Shown piece after piece: positions 54,289 to 62,463 of a stretch of 64,000 bases of DNA (position 1 is its first letter; each line of letters opens with the position of its first letter). The notes below the pieces were generated by a model. The model ran no database searches. It saw only the letters and a list, made by a program, of their open reading frames with translations, and had not been told where the DNA came from. Both the position numbers and the translations under genes were made by a program. The stretch is from Pirellula sp. (GTDB lineage Bacteria; Planctomycetota; Planctomycetia; Pirellulales; Pirellulaceae): contig JAJTEK010000014.1 in assembly GCA_021299695.1 (NCBI GenBank), positions 1 through 64,000 of the forward strand, in the 5' to 3' direction.

Positions 54289-54809
54289 CTCGGTCGAGCC
54301 GATACTGGCCGACAAGCTCGGTGTTGACTGCTTTGAGTGCAGCATATTGCGCAGAACGGATGCGATTCTACCAACCGTACGAACCATGTCCTCGACGCCA
54401 AGCATCGGGGTGGATCCCATAAGCTCCAAGATATCTAGTGAAATCTTTTTGAAACACAGAGGCACAGAGAGTGCAGAGAGCACAGAGTTGCGAGGACTTA
54501 TTCCATCCTCTCTGTGTCCTTTGTGTCTCTGTGTTTTCATTTTTTGAAAAGGAGTTAGTCGTCGGTGTTCGGCTCAAGATGCCAGCTTCTGCCTCCGCCG
54601 GGCAAGCCCGAAAACCCATAAGGGAACACTGGGGGATTGAGTACCAGCAGGGCTACATCCTCGATGTAACTTTTACGAAGATACAAAAGACTTATCGCAC
54701 ATTTTTCTAGCATCTAACATGCATTGCCCTGATCAATCGGTGAGCCCCGAGGCTCGTAAGAATATGCATCGAGTAATGTGAGTCTTCGAAGAGCGACTGA
54801 CTCCATTCT
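54289..54809. repeat. Post-tRNA intergenic region with inverted CACAGAGG element
   Basis: This 521-base gap has no convincing gene. At about 54451-54546 is an inverted repeat: GAAACACAGAGGCACAGAGAG on the left and CTCTCTGTGTCCTTTGTG plus CTCTGTGTTTTCA on the right, with arms of about 30 bases. The sequence GAAACACAGAGGCACAGAGA also occurs near 7429. ORFs here encode only low-complexity Leu/Cys/Ser peptides. The rest shows no feature except the 20-bp repeat at 54591. Confidence 0.65.
54591..54610. repeat. 20-bp dispersed repeat, copy 2
   Basis: GCCTCCGCCGGGCAAGCCCG is the exact inverse complement of the copy at 10369-10388, 44 kb away. Both are intergenic. Confidence 0.6.
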
Positions 54810-57800
54810 TCACCCCACCTCTGCATACACTCCCGTGTTTTGCTCAGGGTAGCTCTCATAAACATGTTCAAAAAGCGCAGAACACTTCTGATTGTATATT
54901 TCCGGCGAATACGCGTCCGGAAGTCCGTAATCGAGAGTGTCTTCGATCGCTAGCTTCAACGTCGATCGAGCGGCTGATTTCTGCCGCCAATTGAGCACCA
55001 GTAACTGCTTGAGTCGCGCAAGCAACTCTCTGGCTACCTTCTTGACCTGCTCCCGTTCGGCCGTGCTCAGCTCTGGTGAAGGCCGAGTGAGAATGTCAAA
55101 AATCACCTGTTCCTCGATGCTCAAGTTCTCTCGCACATGGCGTTCTTGCTCGGCATCAAGACTCCGGGATAATTTCATCAGCTCCTCAAAGAGTTGCTCG
55201 ATGTTGCGACTGCCACTGTTGTAGCTTTCGATCAACTCTTCAAACTTTTCTGAGAAGTCGGTGCGAGTCCGGTTCAGTCGCAACATCTTTCCAAGCCTCG
55301 CGGCAATCGCCGCCTTGAGTACCTCAAGATCGGTGTTCTTGTGCTTGGATTCCTTGAACTGAGCCGCAAGAGCCTCAAAATTGATCTTCGCGAGATTGAT
55401 CGCTGGTGGACCTTCTTCGCGGATCGTCAATCCGGTGATCGATTCGTCTAGCAAGCCTCCAATTTGCTGCAAGATGGTTGCGATGTCCGGCGGATTAGGA
55501 CAAAGCTTAGCGCGGATCGCACCGGCGAGCGTTGCGATGCCCGCGACCCGCACAGAAAACTCCACCGCCGCTGGGTCAGGCTTCACGGCTCGATAGAGGG
55601 TGCCAACATACTTGTCATGACCAAAGAACTCGCGCCGACGATCATCCGGGCTGATCAGCGCATCGATGGCGTTTTCGATCGCCGAAAGACGCTCCATTCC
55701 TCCCAGTGGCAAAGCCTCCATCGCAACGAGATCAATACCGTGTGCGGTACAGAACCCGGTGGCCGCAACGATGGCTTCACGAAGGGCTGCAACCAGGAGC
55801 CCTTTATCCTTGACCGGATTTGTCCCCCCTTTGCCAGCCCCGTAAATCGCCAACGCTTTCTCCAGCGAGGCAAACACATTGGCGTAGTCGACAATCACCC
55901 CGCTATGCTTGCCCGGGAAGACCCGATTCGCGCGGGCAATGGTCTGCATCAGCGTGTGATTCCGCATGGGCTTGTCCAGGTAAACCGTCGAGCAGCTCGG
56001 CGCGTCAAAGCCCGTTAGCCACATGGCGCACACAAACACCAACCGTAGCGGGTCATCGGAAGCTTTGAATTTCTCGTCGAGTCCCGGCTGGGATTCGTTC
56101 ATCCGCTTCCGATGCGGTTCGATGTCGATCCCGAGCTTTTTCATCTGCTCGATCTCGTTTTGCCCTGGCGAAACGATCACGGCCATGTCGGTCGTGGTGA
56201 GGATTCCCAACCGCTGCCGAAGCGACGCCTCGTCGGATTTTGACAGGTCGTAGCGGCCGAGCTCCCTCCGTACTTTTGCCAATTCAATCGCCCATTGCTT
56301 CCTTACTTTTTCGTACATCCGCAACGCGGTCGCCTTGTCGATCGATACAACCATCGCCTTGCCCACGAACCCACGACCCAAGAAGTGCTGCACGATGTCT
56401 TGGGCCACCGTCTCCAACCGATCGTCACGGGTGATGAGGTGATACTGTTTGCCCAGCACCTTCGCGAGCTTTTCTTCCTGCTCCGCGTCGAGCTCCGCGT
56501 TTTCGATCAGTTCATAGATGTTTTCATTGAGGTCAGGATTGACCAGTTGCAGCTCCGGTGTTCGGTTCTCGTAATACAGAGGCACCGTCGCTCCGTCCTC
56601 AACCGACTGCTGGAAGTCGTATATCGATACGTAGTCCCCAAAGACCTCCTTGGTTCGCTCCTCACCTGCGATCAGTGGCGTACCCGTGAATGCCAGAAAC
56701 ATCGCTTTGGGGAGCGATGCTCTCATGTTGAGTGCGAGCGTATCGTATTGGCTGCGGTGGGCTTCGTCGGTCAGCACGATCACATCCGAACGATCGGTCA
56801 GCATCTCTGGCGTTTGGAACTTGTGCACCAGCGTGAAAACATAGCGATGGTTACCTCGCAATAGCTCACGAAGTTTCGCACCGCTGGCTGCGTGGCACTT
56901 TTCACCTTCGGACTCGCTCACCGCACCGACGCTTTTGAACGTCTTGGCGATCTGCACGTCGAGCTCCACTCGGTCGGTGACGACCACAAACGTCCAATTG
57001 CCGGCTAGCTTGCGCAGGACTTTCTGCGCAAAGAACACCATTGAAAAGCTCTTGCCACTCCCTTGCGTTTGCCAGAACACTCCGCCTCGACCGTGGCCGA
57101 GCTTGCGGGCCTCGAGCATCGAAGCGATGGCGTTGTTGACGCCGAGGAACTGATGGTTCTGTCCGAGAATTTTTACTAACCCAGCTTTGTGCTCGGAGAA
57201 CAAAGTGAAATTCTCGACCAGATCGAGCAAGCGGCTGCGGTCGCAGGTTCCCCGCAACATGACTTCGAGGGAGACCCGGCGAGGTTCGTCTTCGCGTTCG
57301 ATGCGTTTCCATTCGAAGAACCGCTCCCAATCGGCGGTGAGTGAGCCGACACGGCTATCGGTGCCGTTGCTAGCGATCAGCATCGCGTTGAACCAGAAGA
57401 GCTGGGGAATCTGCTGCTTGTAATGGGTCAAGTTCTCATCGAACGCCGCCCGCGCCGGTACGAGGGGTTTCTTCAGTTCGATCACCACCCAGGGGAGGCC
57501 ATTCACAAAACCGACCAGATCGGGCCGGCAGGTGTAGAGGTTGCCGACCACGCTGAGCTGGCTGACTAACAGGAAGTCATTTTGCTCGGGGTGTTCCCAA
57601 TCCACCACGCGCAAGCGTTCGGTGGATTGCCCCCCTCGCCCTCTGGGAGAGGGGCCGGGGGTGAGGGACTCGCGTTCGGGGATCGAGACCGGGATGCCTT
57701 CTTTGAGGAGTTTGTAGACCTCGCGGTTGGCCGCCTCAAGGCTCATCGCCGAGCGATCGCGTGCTAGTTCGTCGATGGCCGTCTGGATCGCTTCGGGTGG

Positions 57801-57998
57801 CAGGCCCGGGTTGAGCTTGGTCAGTGCAATTCGCAGACGCTCCACGAGCACCACTTCGCTTTTGGTCTCGCGACCGAGCGTGCCGGTTGTGCCGAAGGTT
57901 TCTTCCATTGCCGAAGTCGTTTGCCAGCCGAGCGATGCAAAGATCCCGATGGCGGGTTGTTCGACGAGTTGGTCTTCGGAGTAGAGGGTGGGTTTCAT
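54810..57998 (-). CDS. hsdR: Type I restriction endonuclease R subunit
   Basis: A 1,062-residue motor/nuclease subunit of type I restriction enzymes. The N-terminal nuclease core is PDLVGFVNGLPWVVIELKKP (residues 159-178; D160, E174-x-K176). The SF2 motor follows: Walker A TQGSGKSFSM (312-321), DEAH (411-414), TGTPL, and the FDAPSCSTVYLDKPMRNHTLMQTIARANRVFPGK region; the C-terminal helical domain contacts the HsdM/HsdS core. Residues about 111-128 hold an in-frame low-complexity insertion LTPGPSPRGRG, encoded by a widespread palindromic repeat. HsdM and HsdS are not in the window, so the system may be complete only if they lie upstream (beyond base 64000). This is the first gene after tRNA-Arg. 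Confidence 0.95.
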   Translation of the reverse strand: MKPTLYSEDQLVEQPAIGIFASLGWQTTSAMEETFGTTGTLGRETKSEVVLVERLRIALTKLNPGLPPEAIQTAIDELARDRSAMSLEAANREVYKLLKEGIPVSIPERESLTPGPSPRGRGGQSTERLRVVDWEHPEQNDFLLVSQLSVVGNLYTCRPDLVGFVNGLPWVVIELKKPLVPARAAFDENLTHYKQQIPQLFWFNAMLIASNGTDSRVGSLTADWERFFEWKRIEREDEPRRVSLEVMLRGTCDRSRLLDLVENFTLFSEHKAGLVKILGQNHQFLGVNNAIASMLEARKLGHGRGGVFWQTQGSGKSFSMVFFAQKVLRKLAGNWTFVVVTDRVELDVQIAKTFKSVGAVSESEGEKCHAASGAKLRELLRGNHRYVFTLVHKFQTPEMLTDRSDVIVLTDEAHRSQYDTLALNMRASLPKAMFLAFTGTPLIAGEERTKEVFGDYVSIYDFQQSVEDGATVPLYYENRTPELQLVNPDLNENIYELIENAELDAEQEEKLAKVLGKQYHLITRDDRLETVAQDIVQHFLGRGFVGKAMVVSIDKATALRMYEKVRKQWAIELAKVRRELGRYDLSKSDEASLRQRLGILTTTDMAVIVSPGQNEIEQMKKLGIDIEPHRKRMNESQPGLDEKFKASDDPLRLVFVCAMWLTGFDAPSCSTVYLDKPMRNHTLMQTIARANRVFPGKHSGVIVDYANVFASLEKALAIYGAGKGGTNPVKDKGLLVAALREAIVAATGFCTAHGIDLVAMEALPLGGMERLSAIENAIDALISPDDRRREFFGHDKYVGTLYRAVKPDPAAVEFSVRVAGIATLAGAIRAKLCPNPPDIATILQQIGGLLDESITGLTIREEGPPAINLAKINFEALAAQFKESKHKNTDLEVLKAAIAARLGKMLRLNRTRTDFSEKFEELIESYNSGSRNIEQLFEELMKLSRSLDAEQERHVRENLSIEEQVIFDILTRPSPELSTAEREQVKKVARELLARLKQLLVLNWRQKSAARSTLKLAIEDTLDYGLPDAYSPEIYNQKCSALFEHVYESYPEQNTGVYAEVG
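57630..57668. repeat. TPGPSPRGRG palindromic repeat inside hsdR
   Basis: The sequence CCCCTCGCCCTCTGGGAGAG followed by GGGCCGGGGGTGAGGG is a well-known dispersed bacterial intergenic repeat. Here it is within the hsdR frame, encoding LTPGPSPRGRG on the minus strand without breaking the reading frame. Confidence 0.75.
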
Positions 57999-58081
57999 CG
58001 GGGTGCGAGTACTACATTTACGCTGCCGTCAAGAAGTTCGATGATCGAATCTCGTAAGGCTTTCGTAGTGCTAATCGGGTA

Positions 58082-59038
58082 CTACCTTTTGGTTATTTTC
58101 GGCCCAACGTAAACGACAAACACCGGTTTGCCGAGGACAATAGGCCAGGAGAAATGAATCCGATATTGAGGCGTCTTGATCTTTCCGTGCCGCGAGCAGA
58201 TTAGGTACTCCCCAGGTATTGTCGGATGAGGGAATGTCAGTGCACTTGCAAACTCCGCAAGCTCACTTGGAGACGAATCAGAGAACCATGCTTTGTCACC
58301 AGTGAAATACTGGGTATACAAATCATTGCCTTCAGGAGTTCGATTACCTCTTTCATCAATGCAACCGCAAAGTCTATCAAGAACACTCAGCCTAATAACA
58401 ATGCTATCGGCCACACCTGAATGGAATGGTTGCCCGTCCATTGGGGAAAATGCATCATCGACGATCGAGAGCTTATCAAATCGCAGGCGAGCATACGACA
58501 TCAATGTTTGCCAAGATCTATACGGAGTTGAGATCGCTTCAAGAGTGGGCGTAACGGATTGAGTCGACCAATGGTTCGTGATTTGGACGGTGTGTGACGT
58601 TTCGCATTCTTTCAGCCATGTGACACTGATAATCTTTTTAAGCCAGTTCGATGGATCGAAACTGACGACTTCTCGATGGATGCCGTGGGCTAAACAGTAC
58701 GCGGCCTCTCCGATCGCTGTGTCAGCGACATCTCCACCACCATCAGATTCCAGCCATTCATTAGGTTGGTGTTGTCGATCCTCGGTCCAAAAAGGACCTT
58801 GTCGAGTTAACCAACTCATCCAGGCTCTTTTCTTCTCTAAGGATAATGACTGCACCGCCTGTTGCATCGGTGCGGTAGAGGTCACCTGAGAATTAGCCAA
58901 TGCAGGGTTACACAGCAGTTCGCTGCCATACTTTACGATCTGTTGTCGGATGGCCATGATTCGATCGACGGCATGACAGAAGTCCGAGGTTGATTGGAAT
59001 TGACCATGCAAAGATAGCTCGTTCAGCAGGAAAAACAC
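58082..59038 (-). CDS. Unknown third protein of DUF262/AAA triad
   Basis: A 318-residue protein from GTG 59038. The start overlaps the stop region of the AAA gene (TGAGTG), so the two are translationally coupled. It begins MFFLLNELSLHGQF, continues with helical stretches (DRIMAIRQQIVKYGSELLCNP; QAVQSLSLEKKRAWMSWLTRQG) and ends with a beta-rich half (TFPHPTIPGEYLICSRHGKI; KPVFVVYVGPKITKR). No motif for a nuclease, protease or membrane anchor is recognised. By position it may be the effector or sensor of the three-gene unit. Base composition is AT-richer than the core chromosome genes. Confidence 0.75.
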   Translation of the reverse strand: MFFLLNELSLHGQFQSTSDFCHAVDRIMAIRQQIVKYGSELLCNPALANSQVTSTAPMQQAVQSLSLEKKRAWMSWLTRQGPFWTEDRQHQPNEWLESDGGGDVADTAIGEAAYCLAHGIHREVVSFDPSNWLKKIISVTWLKECETSHTVQITNHWSTQSVTPTLEAISTPYRSWQTLMSYARLRFDKLSIVDDAFSPMDGQPFHSGVADSIVIRLSVLDRLCGCIDERGNRTPEGNDLYTQYFTGDKAWFSDSSPSELAEFASALTFPHPTIPGEYLICSRHGKIKTPQYRIHFSWPIVLGKPVFVVYVGPKITKR

Positions 59039-60208
59039 TCAATCCTCCCAACCAGCGAAGTAGTTCATGTCTTTGTCGAACTGGTCGAAAAAACCCGTTG
59101 GCCACTGGTCAATCGTACCGTCGGAGGCTACCTGGGGACTGCGATATGGAACCTCTCCATCGCGTTGCGCCGAGAAGAAGTGCAAAGCAACGTCCTTCGA
59201 GTCGATTTTACCGCTTTTGACGGCTCGGCGTATGCCGTTCAAAACGTGATCACTATGCGATTCGACGATCACTTGAATCCCCGCCTGTGCAACTTCGGCA
59301 AGGAACTCTCCGATGAGAGCTTGCCCGGAGGGGTGCAGGTGAACTTCTGGATTTTCGATCAACAGCAAATCACCTTTTTCCGCTGCAAGTGCCGCAACAA
59401 TGACGGGCAGAACTTGCGTAAGTCCGAACCCGACGTTGATCGGACGGTGAAAGTCGGTGTCGTTGCTAGTTCGTATGCCTAGCAAAACGCTATTGGTTTG
59501 GGCGACCTTTTCCAATTGAAGCATGATCCCCGGAAAGAAGTTTTGCATGCGTGCTTCAAGTTGTTTGAACAAGGTTGGTGGTGCCGATTCAATGAGAAGC
59601 GTATCGATAACCGCATGGTCTGACTTTTGATAAAGAAGTCCGACTGCGTTTTCACCACGAGAGCCGACAACTTGCAGCGCGTTTGGATCCTTTAGTTGAT
59701 AGCTGTCACGTGGGCCGACTCGCTCTGCAGTAAGATAGGTCAATGTGCGTATGCTCCGGGGCAGTCCACCCGTCCGAGGTATTTCTTGGTCGGACTCAGG
59801 GCACAGGTAGTGCAATCGATTGGGGTAGTCCAAAGTTACTGACCCAGGGGGCCAATTGGCCTGAACGGTGACGTTCGCCACACGCAATGACATGGCTTCT
59901 TTGTCTTCTTCGCATGTGAATTGCCAATGCAATTCAATGTTGTCGATCAACACGCCGATCTTTAATTCATAACGACCATGAACTTTGTCGATCACATCGC
60001 CGGCGGAGCCGAGTTGAATCAATCCACCATTGAGTTGCAGGCGATTGGACCACTCATGCTCCGACATGGTTTGATGAAGCAGTACGAGCGCCTGCATGAT
60101 GGTCGATTTACCCGATGCATTAGTTCCTGAGAGTAATGTTAAACTTGCTAACGGGAGCGACAATTTGCGGAAACATTTGAAGTACTCAAGATCAAGTCTG
60201 GTAATCAC
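59039..60208 (-). CDS. AAA-family ATPase with DUF3696 C terminus
   Basis: A 389-residue ABC/SMC-type ATPase. Walker A is SGTNASGKSTIMQALVLL (residues about 28-45). The second half of the ATPase follows: NVGFGLTQVLPVIVAALAAEKGDLLLIENPEVHLHPSGQ (signature and Walker B with ENPEVHLHP, the OLD/AAA_21 style) and VESHSDHVLNGIRRAV. The C-terminal end FFSAQRDGEVPYR then TIDQWPTGFFDQFDKDM fits DUF3696. Such ATPases power several phage-defence systems. The start overlaps the DUF262 gene by 17 bases and the stop abuts the unknown gene, so all three form one operon. Confidence 0.88.
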   Translation of the reverse strand: MITRLDLEYFKCFRKLSLPLASLTLLSGTNASGKSTIMQALVLLHQTMSEHEWSNRLQLNGGLIQLGSAGDVIDKVHGRYELKIGVLIDNIELHWQFTCEEDKEAMSLRVANVTVQANWPPGSVTLDYPNRLHYLCPESDQEIPRTGGLPRSIRTLTYLTAERVGPRDSYQLKDPNALQVVGSRGENAVGLLYQKSDHAVIDTLLIESAPPTLFKQLEARMQNFFPGIMLQLEKVAQTNSVLLGIRTSNDTDFHRPINVGFGLTQVLPVIVAALAAEKGDLLLIENPEVHLHPSGQALIGEFLAEVAQAGIQVIVESHSDHVLNGIRRAVKSGKIDSKDVALHFFSAQRDGEVPYRSPQVASDGTIDQWPTGFFDQFDKDMNYFAGWED

Positions 60209-61322
60209 CTAACACCTCTTGGAACATTTCGTTGGCGATAGCGAAGCGTTTCTTGACTTTCCAGGTGCTATTGGGACCGTTAGTGATCACATCGTTAAAC
60301 TCTGGGTTTAACATCAACGAATAGAAACGGCTTTTTAGTTCTTTTGATTTCGCTTTGACAAGATCCGTCGAATAGTGGGCCAATCCAGTAGACATCACAT
60401 CCCATAGTGAGGCATTGACAACACTTCGGTGACTTTGACCAGGAACATGTTTGCGAAAAGCATGCCGCCCGAAAAGCTCTAGATTATTAGTGAGGCTTAA
60501 TCGCAGCGCTTTGGATGCATCCGCAAGCTGCGTCTCAGATAGCTGGTTGAAATTTTCCAACGCACGGGCAAGGAACTCATCCATGTCACTCTTATTGTAA
60601 GCTTCGACGCCCAGTGAGTAGAAACCGCAAAAACGATTTACGAATTCACGATCCCGCATTTTCTTGGAATCGAGACTTCCACCCGTTGCATTCTTGAAAA
60701 GACGGGTTCCCACTTCTGCCTTCAGCCAACGGGTAGCGGCGCCCATGTAAAGGCAGTTTCGCATCTGTTGCCTAGTGAGTTTAACCCCACTATTGACTCG
60801 ATCAAAGATATCGAGTTTGGCCCGTTCAGGAACTTTCGAGTCGATGATGTAAAGTTCAAGATTGCAATCCTCGACGCGATTCTGGAACTTTGGTGACAGC
60901 TCGCTAAAGTGCTTACCATGCAAGCTTTCTTGCGTCGGCAGATAAAGTCTAAAGTCATTCCGAAGAAAAGATTGGAATGTGGATAGACGCTGCAGACCAT
61001 CGACGACGATCGTGCGTCCTTTTTTGTCTTCTGCCAAGTAGAAAACCGGGAGTGGGATACGCATCAGCACCGATTCGATCAAGCGGCTTTGTTTTTCCAT
61101 ATCCCAAACAAAATCGCGTTGGAAATCGGGATTCAGGATAAAACCACCTGCAGCAATTCGGCGAACGACATCGAAGACGGTTCTTGTTTCTTTGCGGATT
61201 AAAAAAGTATCGATGGGATAGTCGCCCAAACCGCTATCTTCGGCTCCATCGAGGCCTTCGATTTTCTCCTCTTGGAATGCGAGTTCTACGTCGCTGATCG
61301 TCTCGTGGTTGTCGGTGGACAT
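60192..61322 (-). CDS. DUF262-domain protein
   Basis: A 376-residue protein with an N-terminal DUF262 (GmrSD-like, ParB-related) domain: FILNPDFQRDFVWDMEKQSRLIESVLMRIPLPVFYLAED, then the DGxQR motif as VVDGLQRLSTFQSFL, then FDRVNSGVKLTRQQMRNCLYMG. DUF262 proteins bind or hydrolyse nucleotides, and some (GmrS/BrxU-type) restrict modified DNA together with an HNH domain; no HNH is visible here. It is first in the triad and has the only clear upstream gap (61323-61464) for a promoter. It overlaps the AAA gene by 17 bases. Confidence 0.88.
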   Translation of the reverse strand: MSTDNHETISDVELAFQEEKIEGLDGAEDSGLGDYPIDTFLIRKETRTVFDVVRRIAAGGFILNPDFQRDFVWDMEKQSRLIESVLMRIPLPVFYLAEDKKGRTIVVDGLQRLSTFQSFLRNDFRLYLPTQESLHGKHFSELSPKFQNRVEDCNLELYIIDSKVPERAKLDIFDRVNSGVKLTRQQMRNCLYMGAATRWLKAEVGTRLFKNATGGSLDSKKMRDREFVNRFCGFYSLGVEAYNKSDMDEFLARALENFNQLSETQLADASKALRLSLTNNLELFGRHAFRKHVPGQSHRSVVNASLWDVMSTGLAHYSTDLVKAKSKELKSRFYSLMLNPEFNDVITNGPNSTWKVKKRFAIANEMFQEVLGDYQT

Positions 61323-61464
61323 GATCTGAGTTTCAGAAGATTCGTCGGGCCGGACTCGGAGGTTCTAAATTCATCTCCGCTCATTCTACGACAAAACAAA
61401 CAAAATGGGTAAAAAATGAGCTTGTCGGATGATTTCGGGACAACTTTCGCATGGCAAAATCGGA

Positions 61465-61893
61465 CTAGGCAGCGGGTAGAGACTGTTCAAGCTCTCGTTC
61501 GCTGTGTTCTTCGGCCAGTTCTAGGAAATCGAAGGTGTATTCGTCTTGGTGGATCAGTACGTTTTTTGACCAGCCGAACTTGCGAGTCATGGGCAGGTAG
61601 AACTCCGGCTTGAGAGGGTCGGAGCGACGCTCCATGATGGCAATATTTTGGCTCCAGCCGATTTCTCGCACCAGCGGTGCGAGTTTTTCCAAGCCCCGGT
61701 AGAGCTCGAAAAAGGCCCGCATCCGCCAGAGATTTGAGGCCGAAAAACCGCTTACGCCGGGGAATTCCTTCTGCAGGTCTGTCGCCAGTTTCTGAACGAT
61801 GGCTTTCGCGTCTTCCAATTGTGCCGCAGGTTGTGGCACAACACCCGCCATAGTTCGGTAGAGTGCTATGGGTATCCTAGTCGGCTCTGTCAT
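61465..61893 (-). pseudogene. DUF1016 (YhcG-type) nuclease gene remnant
   Basis: The 142-residue frame from ATG 61893 matches DUF1016 N-terminal helical domains (KLATDLQKEFPGVSGFSASNLWRMRAFFELYR; LVREIGWSQNIAIMERRSDPLKPEFYLPMTRKFGWSKNVLIHQ). In intact members about 40-50 residues then precede DEYTFDFLELAEEHSERELEQ; here VLIHQ joins DEYTF directly. The C-terminal PDDEXK nuclease domain is absent, because the frame stops after LPAA. The N-terminal section before KLATDL also seems shortened. The gene is thus likely a non-functional deletion derivative. A short open frame of about 50 codons with no start of its own ends at the ATGA just before it. Confidence 0.7.
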
Positions 61894-62046
61894 GCGGGCA
61901 CCACCGTGCCGGGGTCGCAATTAGAGAAAATAATCTCCAGCCACTGGTTGGAGAAGTCCCATACTCTACGAGTGGTTTTGCGGAGCCCGAAACCAAAAAC
62001 AGATTCCGCAAAGTTTTTTGTAGCGATTTTAGACTCCGCAACCACG

Positions 62047-62463
62047 CTAGAAGACTTCCCGGCCTTCGGCCAAATTGATCAGTCCAGGAAAGCCTAGAGT
62101 AGCAGGTCGTCTACCGCTGCCAGATTGTAATTCTCGGACAATGCCTGCGTCCCTTATCTGCCGGAGCAGGCCCAACGCGGTTTTTTTGTGAATCCCGTAT
62201 TCCAGATTAAGTTTCTCCGCCAGATCGGAAGAACGAAAGACGGGTTTGCTGAAGATCGCATCTAGAATGATAACGGTATACTGCGAGTGAGTAGCCTCGT
62301 GAATCACCTGTTTCATTTCTTCGTAGATGGCTTGAATTGCGGACAATCGGACGCTGTTCTGCCCAGCGTTGGAACTGATCTGCGTTACAGGAACGCCTGC
62401 TAAGCAGCTATTTGAAAACAATCCTTCCTTACGATTGATACCATCGAATTCATGGAAGATCAC
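62047..62463 (-). CDS. Fic C-terminal-like winged-helix protein
   Basis: A 138-residue frame from GTG 62463, overlapping the upstream AAA_13 gene stop by 4 bases (GTGA). It matches the C-terminal domain that follows the catalytic domain of Fic proteins: IQAIYEEMKQVIHEATHSQYTVIILDAIFSKPVFRSSDLAEKL, then KTALGLLRQIRDAGIVRELQSGSGRRPATLGFPGLINLAEGREVF, a winged helix. The catalytic HPFx(D/E)GN(G/K)R motif and its domain are missing. Either it is a Fic remnant or an independent regulatory partner of the AAA gene. The coupling to the AAA gene argues for retention. Confidence 0.65.
   Translation of the reverse strand: MIFHEFDGINRKEGLFSNSCLAGVPVTQISSNAGQNSVRLSAIQAIYEEMKQVIHEATHSQYTVIILDAIFSKPVFRSSDLAEKLNLEYGIHKKTALGLLRQIRDAGIVRELQSGSGRRPATLGFPGLINLAEGREVF

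Noticed and set aside
54347-54710. ORFs encoding Leu/Cys/Ser-rich peptides after tRNA-Arg
   Set aside because: They are read from the CACAGAGG inverted repeat and have no protein-like composition.
58082-61322. Naming the triad Menshen
   Set aside because: Only the DUF3696 ATPase fits what I recall of that system; the other two subunits could not be verified without a search.
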